Positions 53,922 through 62,819 of a DNA stretch of 64,000 bases are shown one piece after another. Source of the stretch: an uncultured Myxococcales bacterium (GTDB taxonomy: Bacteria; Myxococcota_A; UBA9042); assembly GCA_903883645.1 (NCBI GenBank), contig CAISBR010000009.1, positions 1-64,000 of the forward strand, given 5' to 3'. The notes beneath the pieces are model-generated. The model did no database searches and was not told the origin of the DNA. It saw only the letters and a program-made list of their open reading frames with translations. How positions within the stretch are numbered: the stretch's first letter is position 1; the number at the start of each line of letters is the position of its first letter. The position numbers and the translations under genes are program-made.

Positions 53922-54671
53922 TTAGGTGGTTGCGAGCTGTGGACCCGACGCCAGTGCCTGCACATAGGCAGCGCGCACTTGGTCGGCCAGGGCGTGCGCA
54001 TCGGCCGCCGTCAGCCCTACAGTGGGGATGGGCGGCAGTGCATCCATTTGCACCGTACCGGCCTTGCAGACCCAGGCGTTGCGCGGCATGAGCTCGTAGC
54101 AACCGTGTATAACTATGGGGATAATTGGCACTTGCGCCGCGATCGCCAAGTGGAACGGGCCCAGCTTGAACGGCCCCAAGCGGCCGTCGGCTGAGCGCGT
54201 ACCTTCGGGCGAAACCAGAACACTATGGCGACCTTTCACGATGCGATCGGCCACCACGCGCAAGCTTTCGGTCGCGGATTGGCGGTCTTTGCGGGCCAGG
54301 AACACGACTTCGAGCAGCATCGTCACTTGGCCGACCAGCGGAATGTAGCGCAATTCCTTTTTGGCAATCGTAATGCCGCCTTGGGGCACTAGGGTCGCTC
54401 CGACCAGCAGATCGAGCGTCGAGCTGTGGTTAAAGGTAATTACCCGCGCCTCGCGGCGGTTCATGACGGCGCGCGCGCTGGGCGTGTACTCGATCGAGAC
54501 GCCGGCCAGCCAGCTCGTGCCCCAGCCCCAGCCGCGCATGAGTGCCGAGCCGAGCGTGGCCTTGGCTTGGCCCAGTGTGATAATCAAAAGCGTAATCATC
54601 ATGGGAATATAGATCAGGCAGAAGGCCCAGATCGTCACATGTTGGCGTATCGCTCTCAGCGTAGATCTCAT
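53922..54671 (-). CDS. 1-acyl-sn-glycerol-3-phosphate acyltransferase family protein
   Basis: A 249-residue PlsC-type protein. An N-terminal membrane helix precedes the catalytic HxxxxD motif (FNHSSTLDLL), and the glycerol-phosphate-binding EGTRSADGRLGPFKLGPFHLA follows. It is likely to acylate lysophosphatidic acid in phospholipid synthesis. ATG 54671 gives a normal PlsC start. It converges on the epimerase with 18 bases between stops. Confidence 0.9.
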   Translation of the reverse strand: MRSTLRAIRQHVTIWAFCLIYIPMMITLLIITLGQAKATLGSALMRGWGWGTSWLAGVSIEYTPSARAVMNRREARVITFNHSSTLDLLVGATLVPQGGITIAKKELRYIPLVGQVTMLLEVVFLARKDRQSATESLRVVADRIVKGRHSVLVSPEGTRSADGRLGPFKLGPFHLAIAAQVPIIPIVIHGCYELMPRNAWVCKAGTVQMDALPPIPTVGLTAADAHALADQVRAAYVQALASGPQLATT

Positions 54672-55068
54672 GGCCTTACGGTAGCGACACTGCGGCAGAA
54701 GGGCAACGTGTGTCTGCGTGTCGATTCGACAATTCTGCGGGTGGCCCGCGCGATTGACGCCCTGCCGGCGCTTTGGGATCCGGTGGCGCCGCGGGCGCGT
54801 CTGTAGCTGTGGCAAGTTGTCTTCGCTACAAGGCACGGCTCTCCCCACCGTGCGCGCTCGGTTCTCTACACCACTCGCAGGCTATCGGCTGCGCTCAACC
54901 GTAGTCAACGCAATCGCCGCCGCGTCGGTTGGTACACCGCTGTGTCCGACTTGGCTCGACCGCACGGCGAATTGGCGGCACACTCCGCCGCCGACCGGGG
55001 TGGGGTATCCCGGTGCGCCCCCAGATTGAAGATCGGCGGCTTCTGTCTCCGACGAGGTACACGCGCCC
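54672..55068. other. Divergent intergenic region between acyltransferase and dihydrouridine synthase genes
   Basis: I see no supportable gene in these 397 bases. One plus-strand frame of 103 codons (54718-55029) has Arg/Cys/Trp-rich composition unlike a protein and no ribosome site. The region should hold promoters for both flanking genes, and I find no clear hairpin, palindrome or repeat. Confidence 0.5.
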
Positions 55069-56058
55069 ATGCTGCACTCCGACCACCCGGCGGTCGTCTT
55101 GGCCCCCATGCAAGGGGTGACCGAAGCGCCGATGCGAACCCTGCTTACTGAGTTGGGTGGTTTTGACCTGTGCGTCTCAGAATTTGTGCGCGTGGCCCAT
55201 AATGCCCTGCCGGCAAAAGTGATTCGCCTTTCAGTACCCGAGGTTCGCCACGGTGCGCGTACGCCAGCCGGCGTGCCTGTGCAGGTGCAGCTGCTTGGCG
55301 GCGACCCCGAGCGGATGGCGGCGGCGGCGCTCACGGCCATTGCCGCAGGGGCGCAAGGGATCGACCTCAACTTCGGCTGCCCAGCGCCGATCGTCAATCG
55401 GCACGATGGTGGTGCGGCACTTCTAAAGGATCCTGCGCGGTTGCAGGCGATTGTCGCGGCGGTGCGCCAGGCCGTGCCCGCCCACCTGCCCGTGTCGGCC
55501 AAGCTGCGCCTGGGCTGGCAAGATCCGCGCGACATTGCCGTTACCGCCCAAAGTGCGGTGCAGGGTGGGGCGACTTGGTTGACGATCCACGCCCGCACCC
55601 GTGCCCAAGGCTACGCACCGCCGGCGGATTGGCACGCGATAGGCCAGGTGCGCCGCGATGTGCCGATTCCTGTCGTGGCCAATGGCGACCTGTTTTGCCT
55701 AGCCGATGTAATGCAGTGTGCTGAAATTACAGGTTGTCGTCACTTCATGTTTGGTCGTGGCGCGCTCGCTGACCCGTTGCTGGCCGGTCGAGCTGCGGCG
55801 TGGCTGCGCGGTGAACCACCCGCCGAGTTGCCGCCAGGCGATCCGTGGCCGGCTTGGCTGGCGCGGTTGGCCGAACTGGGCCGTGCCGCGGGGCAAGGCG
55901 ACCGGCAGCTGCTGCGGCGGGCCAAGCAATGGCTGCGTCTGCGCTGGGAGGTGACGGGTTGGGTTGGCTTCGATAGGGTAAAGCGCCTAGAAACCTTTGC
56001 AGAGTTGTGCGAGCAACTCGACCATTTCGCTACACTTGAAAATCGGCCGCAGGGCTAG
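55069..56058 (+). CDS. dusC: tRNA-dihydrouridine synthase, DusC-like
   Basis: The 329-residue flavoprotein reduces uridine to dihydrouridine in tRNA D loops. It resembles E. coli DusC in several blocks: LLTELGGFDLCVSEFVRV, VQVQLLGGDPERMA, DLNFGCPAPIVNRHDGGAALLKDP (catalytic Cys in GCP), SAKLRLGW, HARTRAQGY and PVVANGD. The C-terminal helical domain is present. The last 29 bases overlap the convergent histidine kinase gene. Confidence 0.9.
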   Translation: MLHSDHPAVVLAPMQGVTEAPMRTLLTELGGFDLCVSEFVRVAHNALPAKVIRLSVPEVRHGARTPAGVPVQVQLLGGDPERMAAAALTAIAAGAQGIDLNFGCPAPIVNRHDGGAALLKDPARLQAIVAAVRQAVPAHLPVSAKLRLGWQDPRDIAVTAQSAVQGGATWLTIHARTRAQGYAPPADWHAIGQVRRDVPIPVVANGDLFCLADVMQCAEITGCRHFMFGRGALADPLLAGRAAAWLRGEPPAELPPGDPWPAWLARLAELGRAAGQGDRQLLRRAKQWLRLRWEVTGWVGFDRVKRLETFAELCEQLDHFATLENRPQG

Positions 56059-57217
56059 GCAGCGTCACCACAAACGTCGACCCCAGGCCCACCGTACTCT
56101 GTACGCTCAAGGTGCCACCATGGCGTTCCGCGATCTTCTTGCACACGGCCAAGCCGATGCCCGAACCCGCAAATTTTTGGGCCCCGTGTAGACGCTGAAA
56201 CATGCTGAAAATCTTGGGAATATGTTCGGCGGCAATGCCAATGCCGTTGTCTATCACACTCAACTCGCAAACGGTGCCATGCACTTGCCCGCGCACCAGT
56301 ACCCGAGGAGTTCTTGAGTTATCAACGAATTTCAAGGCATTGGCGACCAAATTCTGCAGCAGTTGGCGAAGTTGCTGGGCGTCGCCCAACACCACCGGCA
56401 GGGGGCCGACCTCGACTTGCGCCCCGCGCTCGCGCGCCGCGGGCTCTAAGTCCGATAGCACAATGCGCATGATCTCGTTCAGATCGACCCAAACCGACTG
56501 CTTGGGCTGCATCGCCACGCGGGAGTAGGTCAGCAAGCTGTCGACCAAGGCCTGCAGTTGTGCCGCGCCTGAGCGCATACTCTCAATGTGTTCCAATACA
56601 TCGGGAGGTAGCGTGGCGCTGTACTCGTCCAAAATCAAGTCGCCATAGCCGCGAATCCTGCGCAGGGGCTCCTTGATGTCGTGCGACGCAACCATAGCAA
56701 ACTGTTCTAGATCGCGGTTCGAGCGGGTCAGCGCCTCGGTCTTGCGCAGCAGTTCGGTCGCGGCGCGCCGCTTGTCCGTGACGTCTTCCGACAATCCAAG
56801 CAAATACAGAGGGTTCCCATCTGCATCGATCAGCGGCACTTTTCGCGTGTGCAGCCAACGCTCGCCGCTTGCGGTGTGAACCGGCTCTTCTGGGATGTCG
56901 ACGGCACAGCGGCCGGCCAGCACGGCGCGATCCTTGGCCACAAAAAAGTCTGCTTCTTCAACTGGAAACAGGTCGTAGTCCGTCTTGCCCAGGATTGCGG
57001 ACCGCGGCATGCCCAGCAGCTCTTCGCCAGCCCGGTTCAGACTGATGAAGCGCAAGTCTTTGGCACTTTTAACGAATACCATCGTCGGCAAGTGTTCGAT
57101 CAGGTCGCCAAACGCACCCCAGAGGGGCAGGCCAGGGGCGGGCTGGTTGCGCAAGATCGCCAATTCAGCTTCTAGCTTGGCCACCTTCGCAGCCATGCGA
57201 TCGCCCGTGGTGCCCAT
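56030..57217 (-). CDS. PAS-domain sensor histidine kinase
   Basis: The 395-residue cytoplasmic kinase starts with a short coiled coil (10-25), then one PAS domain (about 40-150, ending in the PAC motif LYLLGLSEDVTDKRR). The dimerisation domain has phospho-acceptor His179 in MVASHDIKEPLRRI, and the ATPase has N box LLQNLVANALKF, G1 IDNGIGI and G2 GSGIGLAVCKK. The layout is like bacteriophytochrome-class kinases. ATG 57217 has AAGGAGGG upstream. No response regulator is adjacent. Its 3' end overlaps the convergent dusC-like gene by 29 bases. Confidence 0.9.
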   Translation of the reverse strand: MGTTGDRMAAKVAKLEAELAILRNQPAPGLPLWGAFGDLIEHLPTMVFVKSAKDLRFISLNRAGEELLGMPRSAILGKTDYDLFPVEEADFFVAKDRAVLAGRCAVDIPEEPVHTASGERWLHTRKVPLIDADGNPLYLLGLSEDVTDKRRAATELLRKTEALTRSNRDLEQFAMVASHDIKEPLRRIRGYGDLILDEYSATLPPDVLEHIESMRSGAAQLQALVDSLLTYSRVAMQPKQSVWVDLNEIMRIVLSDLEPAARERGAQVEVGPLPVVLGDAQQLRQLLQNLVANALKFVDNSRTPRVLVRGQVHGTVCELSVIDNGIGIAAEHIPKIFSMFQRLHGAQKFAGSGIGLAVCKKIAERHGGTLSVQSTVGLGSTFVVTLPSPAADFQV

Positions 57218-57301
57218 CGCACCCTCCTTAAAAACATTACGGTCTTCGCAAGCATAGCGCACCTGAGGGGGCGGCGCCACCATAAACCGCTGTGGTTGCC
57301 G

Positions 57302-58054
57302 CTACCAGCGTGCCATGCGCCCGCCGTCGACCGCCACGAGCTGCCCAGTGATGAAGCGAGGCGCCTTGGCCAGCCACAGCACGGTATCGACTACCGCACG
57401 CACCGGCAGCTGCGGGTCGCTCAGAGCGCTTATGCCGAGCGGAACGCGGCTCTGCAGTTCGGCCCACTGCGCCGGGGCCATCGTTGTGGGGGCCAGCACC
57501 GCCCCGGGCACTACGCCGTTGACCAGGATATGCGGCGCCCACTCCGCGGCGAGCCCGCGCACCCCCATGTGCAGCGCCGCTTTTGCCATCGAGTGGGCCA
57601 GATAGCCGCGGTAGGGCGCGGTACCCGCCAAGTCACCGATTACTACAGCGCGACCATCGCCACTCGCCTGCAGCCAGGGCCGCGCGTGCAGCAGTAAATC
57701 GATAGGCGCGCGGGCATTTTCGCCCAGCACTTGGTCAAAGTGGGCGGCGTCGGTGGCATCAAGGGCAGTCGCCCGATAGCTGGCGGCACACGCCACCACC
57801 AGGTCGAGACCGAGCAGTTGCTTTGCAGTTTCGTCTATTATCCTAGTCAGTTGTGTGGTATCACTCAGATCGCCGCCCACCACCGCCGCGCGCCGCCCTA
57901 GCGCTCGCACCTCGGTCGCCGCCGTCTCGGCCAACTCGCGGTCGTGGCGGTAGTGGATACACACGTCGTAGCCAGCCTGCGCCAGCGCCAGCGTGATCGC
58001 GCGCCCCAGACGCTTGTGGCCGCCCGTCACCAGTGCTCGCAGTGCCGTACCCAT
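57302..58054 (-). CDS. SDR-family protein, pteridine reductase-like, with atypical active site
   Basis: A 250-residue SDR with the TGGHKRLGRA nucleotide motif typical of PTR1/FolM pteridine reductases. Asp141 (VVIGDLAG) and Lys158 are in place, but the catalytic Tyr of YxxxK is His154 (HSMAK). The C-terminal ITGQLVAVDGGRM is normal. Either His serves as proton donor or the protein has another role. Its start is three bases after the alpha/beta hydrolase stop, so the genes are coupled. Confidence 0.82.
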   Translation of the reverse strand: MGTALRALVTGGHKRLGRAITLALAQAGYDVCIHYRHDRELAETAATEVRALGRRAAVVGGDLSDTTQLTRIIDETAKQLLGLDLVVACAASYRATALDATDAAHFDQVLGENARAPIDLLLHARPWLQASGDGRAVVIGDLAGTAPYRGYLAHSMAKAALHMGVRGLAAEWAPHILVNGVVPGAVLAPTTMAPAQWAELQSRVPLGISALSDPQLPVRAVVDTVLWLAKAPRFITGQLVAVDGGRMARW

Positions 58055-58057
58055 GCT

Positions 58058-59008
58058 CTACTCCAGCTCGGCCGTCAAAAAGGCCTGCACTTCGCGATTG
58101 AAGCGCAAAGGCTCCTCTTCCATTGGGCAATGACCACTACAATCATAGAGTTCAAGTCGTGCATCGCCCAGCCGCCGCGCCAGCCGCTGCACACTCGCCA
58201 GGGGGATAATGCGGTCGCCACGCCCCCACAGCAGCAGCGCCGGCGCCCCAATTTCGGCCAAACGGGTATCCAACTGCTGCAAATCTTGATTGAAATGCCG
58301 GGCCACCTGCAGCGCCGCCCGCTTGGCCCCCGGCGTCTGCAGCGGATGCCAAAAACTCTGCACCAGCGCGCGATCGACGGGCAGGTTGGCATAGGCGGCG
58401 TGGCGCAGGCCCAGGGTCAGTGCAAGCTTTCCTCCAGGCGCATACATCAATGGTTCTAGCCACTCGTGCTGCAGTGCCGCCGCAAGCGCCATCGGATAGC
58501 GACCACTGCTCGCCGGATTGACCAGCACCAGCCGCCCCACCCGCGCGGGCGCCAGCAGCGCAATCTGCAAAGCCAGCGATCCACCTAGCGAATTGCCCAC
58601 TAGATGCGCTCGTTGCACCCCCAGCGCGTCAAGGGCGGCCAGCACGCGCTCGGCCTGTTTATCTAAGCGATACGCCAGGTAGCGGGGCTTATCCGACCAA
58701 CCAAAGCCCGGCAGACACAGCGCGTGCACGGCAAAGTGGCGCGCCAGCGGGGCCAAGTTGTGCCGCCACGTCCAGCTCGACTGCAGGTAACCATGCAAAA
58801 AGACGATAGCCTCTGCGTCAGTTTGCGGCTGCTTCAGCGCGGGCGGCGGCCCCTGCAGCGGCAGACTGACCACGTGCAGCGCCGGCAAGTCGCCCGCCGC
58901 CACATAATGCCCGCACGGATGCCAGCTCTGGCCCGGCTGCGGAATCGGAAATTCCGTGCCCGCATCTAGGCCTAGCACCTGTTTGACCCGCTGTAGAATC
59001 ACGGACAT
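58058..59008 (-). CDS. Alpha/beta hydrolase
   Basis: A 316-residue hydrolase with the oxyanion HGYLQSSWTW, nucleophile elbow GNSLGG, acid Asp in LLWGRGDRIIP and His in CSGHCPMEEEP, a complete triad. It resembles the dehalogenase/epoxide hydrolase/meta-cleavage hydrolase branch; substrate unknown. ATG 59008 overlaps the end of the upstream lipoprotein gene. The SDR follows after three bases. Confidence 0.88.
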   Translation of the reverse strand: MSVILQRVKQVLGLDAGTEFPIPQPGQSWHPCGHYVAAGDLPALHVVSLPLQGPPPALKQPQTDAEAIVFLHGYLQSSWTWRHNLAPLARHFAVHALCLPGFGWSDKPRYLAYRLDKQAERVLAALDALGVQRAHLVGNSLGGSLALQIALLAPARVGRLVLVNPASSGRYPMALAAALQHEWLEPLMYAPGGKLALTLGLRHAAYANLPVDRALVQSFWHPLQTPGAKRAALQVARHFNQDLQQLDTRLAEIGAPALLLWGRGDRIIPLASVQRLARRLGDARLELYDCSGHCPMEEEPLRFNREVQAFLTAELE

Positions 59009-59757
59009 GGCGCCGGCGGCAGGCACACGTCTTGGTTGATGCCGGGCAAGGTAAAGTCGAACTCGCCGCCAATATCCACCCAAATTTCGGGCTGTTTGCA
59101 GGTCTGTGCCGTGTGGTTGGCGTTGCAGTCGTCTAAGAACGAGCTGTTGTAGTTGTACGCATAGGCGCGGCCCTTAAAGGTGCCGGCGAAGTGACCGCCC
59201 TTTTCGGCGGCCCACTGCGTCACCACAATGTCGCCCGAACCGACCGACAGCGGGCAGCTGCTGCGGTACATCTGCGTCGCCAAAACCACCTGCATCAGCG
59301 GCGGTTTGCACCCCAGCGGATAGGTGCCCGCCGCGCCCGTATTCACCGCAAAACCTTGCGCCGGCACCAAGATGCCAAACCGCAGCTGCAGCGCCAGCTT
59401 GGTCGAGGTCCACTTGCCTGCCGCGGTCTTCGTCGCCTCATCCACTTGATCATCGATAGCAAAGGCCACAGCGGGGTAGGTCAGGTGCGAATTGCCAAAG
59501 CTGAGCACGCCCGGCGTCTGGGTCAGGTCGCGCTCGACGCTGAAGCTTTGCCCGCCAAACGCGCCGCCATGAAAGGTGTAGTGCGCCGAATAGTATTGGC
59601 TTTTAAGACTACTATCCTTGCCAGTGTCGCCCGTACTATCGCTGCCCGTACTGGCGCGCACCGCAGTCGCCTCGGGGCTGCTACAGCTGACCGCCAGCAG
59701 CCAGGCAAGGCCGGTCGCGATGGGGCCAAGAATTCCCATAAAACCTTTATTATCCAT
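58999..59757 (-). CDS. Lipoprotein of unknown function
   Basis: About 252 residues. The N-terminus has a signal peptide with lipobox LLAVSC, followed by a Ser/Thr/Asp linker. The mature part is beta-rich (HYTFHGGAFGGQSFSVERDL, KLALQLRFGILVP) and has six Cys in the second half. ATG 59757 and ATG 59739 are both possible. No family recognised. It overlaps the hydrolase start and so begins a three-gene minus-strand operon. Confidence 0.72.
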   Translation of the reverse strand: MDNKGFMGILGPIATGLAWLLAVSCSSPEATAVRASTGSDSTGDTGKDSSLKSQYYSAHYTFHGGAFGGQSFSVERDLTQTPGVLSFGNSHLTYPAVAFAIDDQVDEATKTAAGKWTSTKLALQLRFGILVPAQGFAVNTGAAGTYPLGCKPPLMQVVLATQMYRSSCPLSVGSGDIVVTQWAAEKGGHFAGTFKGRAYAYNYNSSFLDDCNANHTAQTCKQPEIWVDIGGEFDFTLPGINQDVCLPPAPCP

Positions 59758-59891
59758 GCTTTTGCTCGTCCATGTGTACGCCAAGCGCTGGCCAAAGTGT
59801 GCGCTGCCGCTCCGGCCATTGCAACGGCGCCGCGAAGGTGCGATATGGATGGGGTGGCCGCCCCCAAGCCGCCGGCCGACAAGGACTGCGC

Positions 59892-61211
59892 GTGAAGAAT
59901 TTCGTCCTCGATACCAACGTCTTGTTGCACGACAGCGATTGCCTGAGCTCGTTCTCCGACAATGTGGTCAACATCCCGATCTACGTGATCGAAGAGCTCG
60001 ACACCTTCAAGCGCGATCAAAGCGAGTTGGGCCGCAACGCCCGCCGCATCGCCCGCGAGCTCGACAGCTACCGCGAGCAGGGCAACTTGCGCGAGGGCGT
60101 GCCCATGCCCGGCGGCGGCGTGTTGCGCGTGGTCATGGATCGCGCTGATTTGCCTGGGAATTTTAGCGTCGCGCACACCATGGACGACGCGATCTTGGCC
60201 GCGGCGCTGTTCTTGAATACCCAAGAGCCGCACCGGCCCGTCGTGTTCGTGACCAAAGATACCAACCTGCGCATCCGCGCCGACGCCCTGGGTCTTCATG
60301 CCGAAGACTATGATCGCGAAGGCAAAGATATCGAAGAGCTGTACAACGGCACCGCCGAGCTGGTGGTCGAGCCGGGCATCATCGATACGCTGTATGCCGA
60401 CGGTGGCTTTGACGTAGGCCTGCTGGGTACCGCCGCAAAGGAGGTGTTCCCCAATCAGTACCTAATGTTGCGTGCCGATGGCCTGCAGGGCAAGTCGGCC
60501 TATGCGCGCGTCGCCGGCGGTCGCGTCGAGCACTTGCGCGCCGGCAAGCAGACCGTATGGGGTGTGCAACCCCGCAATCGCGAGCAGCTTTTTGCCCTCG
60601 ATATGCTGCTGCGCGACGACATTCAGCTCTGCACGCTGGTCGGCAAGGCGGGTACCGGCAAGACGCTGCTGGCACTGGCGGCGGGTCTCAACGCCGTGGC
60701 CGAGCGCGATGCCTATCGCAAGTTGTTGGTTTCGCGACCGATCTTCCCCTTTGGCCGCGACATCGGCTTCTTGCCCGGCGACGTCGAGGCCAAGCTCAGC
60801 CCCTGGATGCAGCCGATTCACGACAACATCGACTTCTTGACCAGCAATAATCCGGCCGGCAAGGGCGGCAAGGTGTGGAGTTTTGACGAGTTGTCGTCGA
60901 GCGGCATCCTCGAAGTCGAGCCGCTGACCTACATCCGCGGCCGCAGCCTGCCCAGCGTGTATATGATCGTCGACGAGGCGCAAAACCTGACGCCGCTCGA
61001 GGTAAAGACCGTGCTCACTCGCGTCGGCCACGGCACCAAGATCATCTTGACGGGCGACCCGTATCAGATCGATCAGCCCTATTTAGATAGCCTAAACAAT
61101 GGCTTAACCTACGTGGCCGAGCGCTTCAAAGACCAGCCGATCGCCGCGCACATGACCCTTACCAAGGGTGAGCGCTCGCCATTGGCCGAGCTGGCTGCCA
61201 ATCTGCTGTAA
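59892..61211 (+). CDS. PIN domain-PhoH ATPase (PhoH2 type)
   Basis: The 439-residue protein combines an N-terminal PIN nuclease domain (Asp7 in FVLDTNVLLHD, Glu34/35, then DDAILAAALFL and VTKDTNLRIRA) with a C-terminal PhoH ATPase (Walker A GKAGTGKT at 251-258, Walker B MIVDEAQNL). PhoH2 proteins are described as RNA helicase/ribonucleases. The GTG at 59892 begins at MKNFVLDTN and has AAGGA six bases upstream. It is divergent from the lipoprotein operon. Confidence 0.92.
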   Translation: MKNFVLDTNVLLHDSDCLSSFSDNVVNIPIYVIEELDTFKRDQSELGRNARRIARELDSYREQGNLREGVPMPGGGVLRVVMDRADLPGNFSVAHTMDDAILAAALFLNTQEPHRPVVFVTKDTNLRIRADALGLHAEDYDREGKDIEELYNGTAELVVEPGIIDTLYADGGFDVGLLGTAAKEVFPNQYLMLRADGLQGKSAYARVAGGRVEHLRAGKQTVWGVQPRNREQLFALDMLLRDDIQLCTLVGKAGTGKTLLALAAGLNAVAERDAYRKLLVSRPIFPFGRDIGFLPGDVEAKLSPWMQPIHDNIDFLTSNNPAGKGGKVWSFDELSSSGILEVEPLTYIRGRSLPSVYMIVDEAQNLTPLEVKTVLTRVGHGTKIILTGDPYQIDQPYLDSLNNGLTYVAERFKDQPIAAHMTLTKGERSPLAELAANLL

Positions 61212-61252
61212 ATTTTACTAAATCTCTCACATCGTCCGCGAGGCTGATCCCC

Positions 61253-61966
61253 ATGCTGCGAGCTGGTTCGTATCGCTATCTGTTGATGGTTCTATCGATT
61301 TTCTTGGTTCCTCTGCCGGCTTTCGCGGCCAAGGGCGGCGCGGTGCACCCGGTGGCCAAGTTGGTTGCCGCGGTGGAGTCTGCGCAACTTCGTGATATTA
61401 CAGTATTTGCTGTGTCCGAGCCGCTGGCGCGCGAGCACGCCGCCGGTTCTGCCGCGATCGTGCGGATCGACGACGGGCGCGACGGGGGCCTGCCCACCTG
61501 CTTCTTGCTCGAGCTGGCCGGCAAGCCCGCGGGCCCGGTCAAAATCGACGCCAAATTCCGCCTTTCGGTCTGCCCTGCCGGGCCGGCCAAGGGGGTGCAG
61601 CTGGCGCGGCAGGCCATCTCGAATCACCAAGAGGCGTGGCTCGTTCGGCTCGAGCACCAGCGCTACGACAGCAAGGGCCACGGCTCGGAGTCGTCGATTT
61701 TATGGGGTCTTTACGGCAAGCCGCTGGGCGAGAGCGAGCCGCGGGCCGTGTGGGAGCGCACCTCGACCACCTTTACCTCGCGCGACGATCCGGGCAATAA
61801 CGTGGCCGAAGTGTGCACCGCGCCAGAGATTTCGGCCGGTGGCCAAGAGCCCACCAGCATTGTGATCGCGTGCGATACCCTAGTGATGCTGGGTAAGCTG
61901 CCCAAGCGCGCCAAGCAGACCTTTACGGCGGTGTGGTCGGGCGACCGCTACGTGGCCAAGGACTAG
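61253..61966 (+). CDS. Secreted protein of unknown function
   Basis: A 237-residue protein with a Sec signal ending AFA|AKGG. The mature domain has two pairs of Cys (CFLLEL ... SVCPAG; VCTAPE ... IACDTL) and alternating beta segments. It carries no lipobox and no recognised family motif. It follows the PIN-PhoH gene by 41 bases. Confidence 0.72.
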   Translation: MLRAGSYRYLLMVLSIFLVPLPAFAAKGGAVHPVAKLVAAVESAQLRDITVFAVSEPLAREHAAGSAAIVRIDDGRDGGLPTCFLLELAGKPAGPVKIDAKFRLSVCPAGPAKGVQLARQAISNHQEAWLVRLEHQRYDSKGHGSESSILWGLYGKPLGESEPRAVWERTSTTFTSRDDPGNNVAEVCTAPEISAGGQEPTSIVIACDTLVMLGKLPKRAKQTFTAVWSGDRYVAKD

Positions 61967-61983
61967 CTGCTAAGTTCCTGCTA

Positions 61984-62673
61984 TTAGTCGCTAAGTGACA
62001 TAAGGCCCGACGGTCGCGTGCCCAGCACAAGGTGCGGCAGGCGGCTAATCTCGTCGAGCACGTAGTCGGCACCCATGCCGTGCACGCCGCGGCTGTGATC
62101 GTTGTTCACGAGTGCGACCCGCACCCCGGCGTTGCGCGCGGTTTCTAAGTCGATACGCGAACTTCCGACCATCAGCGTCGTCTCTTCGTCGCCGCCACAG
62201 CTATGCATCAGCTCGAGCAGCCCAGTGGGGTCTGGCTTGCGCGGCGCATCGGCATCGCCGGCGAGCATATAGGTAAAATACTTAGCAATATCAAGTTGTT
62301 GTAGCAGCTTGAGCGACGGCACTAGGGGCTTGTTGGTTAGCAGGGCTAGCTGCACCCCGGCCGCGTGCAGTTGCGCCAGCACATCCGTCGTTCCCGGATA
62401 AGCGACGGCGCGAGCGCCCAGCCGGTCTTGGTAGCGATCACGGAATTCGTGCAGAAGCTGATTGATCTCAAGATCGGTGGGCACACTGCCGGTCAAAGCC
62501 AAGGCGCCCTTTAGGATGGCGCGCAGGTTCTCTCCGGGCCACTGCCGCACCTGATCGGCGGTCAGCGTCGGCCGGTCCATGGACCATAGCTGCTCGTTGA
62601 GCGCATCAGCTAGGTCACCCAAGGTGTCGACCAAGGTGCCGTTCAGATCGAGAATGACCACCGGAAAGCGCAT
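61984..62673 (-). CDS. HAD-superfamily protein, phosphoglycolate phosphatase-like, with changed active site
   Basis: The 229-residue protein has the fold and cap of phosphoglycolate phosphatase (Gph), with nucleophile Asp9, motif II Thr in LLTNKP and motif III Lys146. However motif I reads DLNGT (Asn11 in place of the general-acid Asp) and motif IV reads VGSSRID (Ser171 in place of a Mg-binding Asp). These residues are needed for normal phosphatase action, so activity may be reduced or altered. ATG 62673 gives the usual family start. Confidence 0.82.
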   Translation of the reverse strand: MRFPVVILDLNGTLVDTLGDLADALNEQLWSMDRPTLTADQVRQWPGENLRAILKGALALTGSVPTDLEINQLLHEFRDRYQDRLGARAVAYPGTTDVLAQLHAAGVQLALLTNKPLVPSLKLLQQLDIAKYFTYMLAGDADAPRKPDPTGLLELMHSCGGDEETTLMVGSSRIDLETARNAGVRVALVNNDHSRGVHGMGADYVLDEISRLPHLVLGTRPSGLMSLSD

Positions 62674-62819
62674 GGCGACTGCGAGCGGCGTGGTGCCGGC
62701 GCGGCGACCAACAAGGGGTGTACCGCGGCAGCGAGTGTGGCCCATCGCGGGGCGATTGCCAAGACATTGCGCAAGCGGTAGCTTCTGCCCTTGCAGCCCC
62801 CAGCGCTGCAGGAACTTGG

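Noticed and set aside
54718-55029. 103-residue plus-strand frame in the gap before the dusC-like gene
   Set aside because: Composition is Arg/Trp/Cys-rich with no ribosome site or family; it looks like random open high-GC sequence.
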